A DNA stretch of 32,851 nt. It comes from Acidobacteriaceae bacterium (GTDB lineage: Bacteria; Acidobacteriota; Terriglobia; Bryobacterales; Bryobacteraceae). Numbering within the stretch: position 1 is the first letter of the stretch; every line of letters starts with the position of its first letter. The stretch spans positions 1 through 32,851 of the forward strand of contig CAJCIT010000215.1 in the NCBI GenBank assembly GCA_903970405.1, written 5' to 3'. Made by a program: the position numbers and the translations under genes. Below the pieces are notes generated by a model. It worked only from the letters and a program-made list of their open reading frames with translations, made no database searches and was not told the DNA's origin. Shown here one piece after another: positions 32,523 to 32,851 of this stretch.

Positions 32523-32851
32523 TTATCTAGAATTTTGAGTGCGAATCTTGACCGAGCGCTGTACCACAGCGGAATCCGAGGGGCAGTCGATCATCGCTTC
32601 GCCGAACGCTTTACCGTTGAGCGCTCTAAGCTGCCAAGTCCGATCGTCACTCCACCGCGTAAGAGATCTTCTTAAGGTCGCCTTTCCAATGGTTTGCATC
32701 GAATCTGATACCTAAACGCACGGCGTCCAGCAGAACTTTCCGATCGACTCCCAAATGTGCCCTTGAACTTGATCGGCACCATTCCGCTCCTGCCAGGAAA
32801 ACAGGTGTGGAACTGAAATTTCGCCCGCATACAACAAAACGAGCCCTGAAT
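32523..32851 (-). pseudogene. Possible decayed coding remnant at the right edge
   Basis: On the minus strand two adjoining frames look protein-like but are broken. One is open from the window edge and stops at 32647, with the C-terminus VLLDAVRLGIRFDANHWKGDLKKISYAVE. The next frame continues with DDRTWQLRALNGKAFGEAMIDCPSDSAVV and stops at 32523. A third frame near the edge reads LLYAGEISVPHLFSWQERNGADQVQGHIWESIGK. Together they could be one gene with two frameshifts. I do not recognise the family, and chance open frames are not excluded. Confidence 0.3.

Noticed and set aside
1..32851. CRISPR arrays, rRNA genes, prophage or intact insertion sequences
   Set aside because: No regularly spaced repeat-spacer array, rRNA-like sequence, integrase or complete transposase was seen.

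Overview
The window is 32.9 kb of high-GC bacterial chromosome carrying core metabolic genes. Gene content (S46 peptidase, FAD-dependent thymidylate synthase, sce7726-type protein, a tetR-adaptor-RND-TolC operon) and the 76-bp GC-rich palindromes built on GAGCCGCGACCGTCAGG suggest an acidobacterium of the Solibacter/Bryobacter kind. That placement is an inference from gene content and remembered repeat families, not from a search.

Layout. 1-1077: an APC amino-acid permease cut by the left edge. 1416-8168: a four-gene multidrug efflux operon on the minus strand (tetR, periplasmic adaptor, RND pump, TolC-like channel). It is preceded by four tandem 15-bp dyads that look like a TetR operator array, and is accompanied by two REP-like palindromes. 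8690-10209: an ACP plus ketosynthase pair. Upstream of it is a strong intrinsic terminator that is also the 3' end of a candidate small RNA with CCUCC-exposing hairpin loops. 10403-11374: a molybdopterin-binding-domain protein. 11599-13963: argC-argB-short argA, overlapping by 4 nt at each junction. 14001-17474: a zinc-ribbon membrane protein, a ring-cleaving dioxygenase/hydrolase pair resembling Bacillus mhqO-mhqD, a small Cys-rich protein and an SDR oxidoreductase. 17670-18530: the decayed remains of a convergent sce7726/sce7725 pair. 18562-22953: purQ-purL-purF, with no purS beside it. 23092-25967: a solitary PcrA-tail (Tudor)-like protein, greA, a CDP-alcohol phosphatidyltransferase, acpS, a basic small protein and dtd. 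26163-30042: a sigma-54-type activator with a degenerate receiver domain, then thyX, dut and dcd, which together cover dCTP to dUTP to dUMP to dTMP. 30154-30229: tRNA-Ala(CGC). 30375-32381: an S46 dipeptidyl-peptidase. 32382-32851: no intact gene, but a possible decayed coding remnant at the right edge.

Functional links. acpS makes the enzyme that would activate the ACP at 9904-10209. dcd, dut and thyX form one dTMP supply route. The efflux genes are translationally coupled and probably autoregulated. Several genes (argC, the activator gene, dut, greA, the S46 peptidase) have a good -10 hexamer only 7-13 nt before the start codon, which suggests leaderless or very short-leader mRNAs. No CRISPR array, rRNA, intact transposase or prophage was seen.
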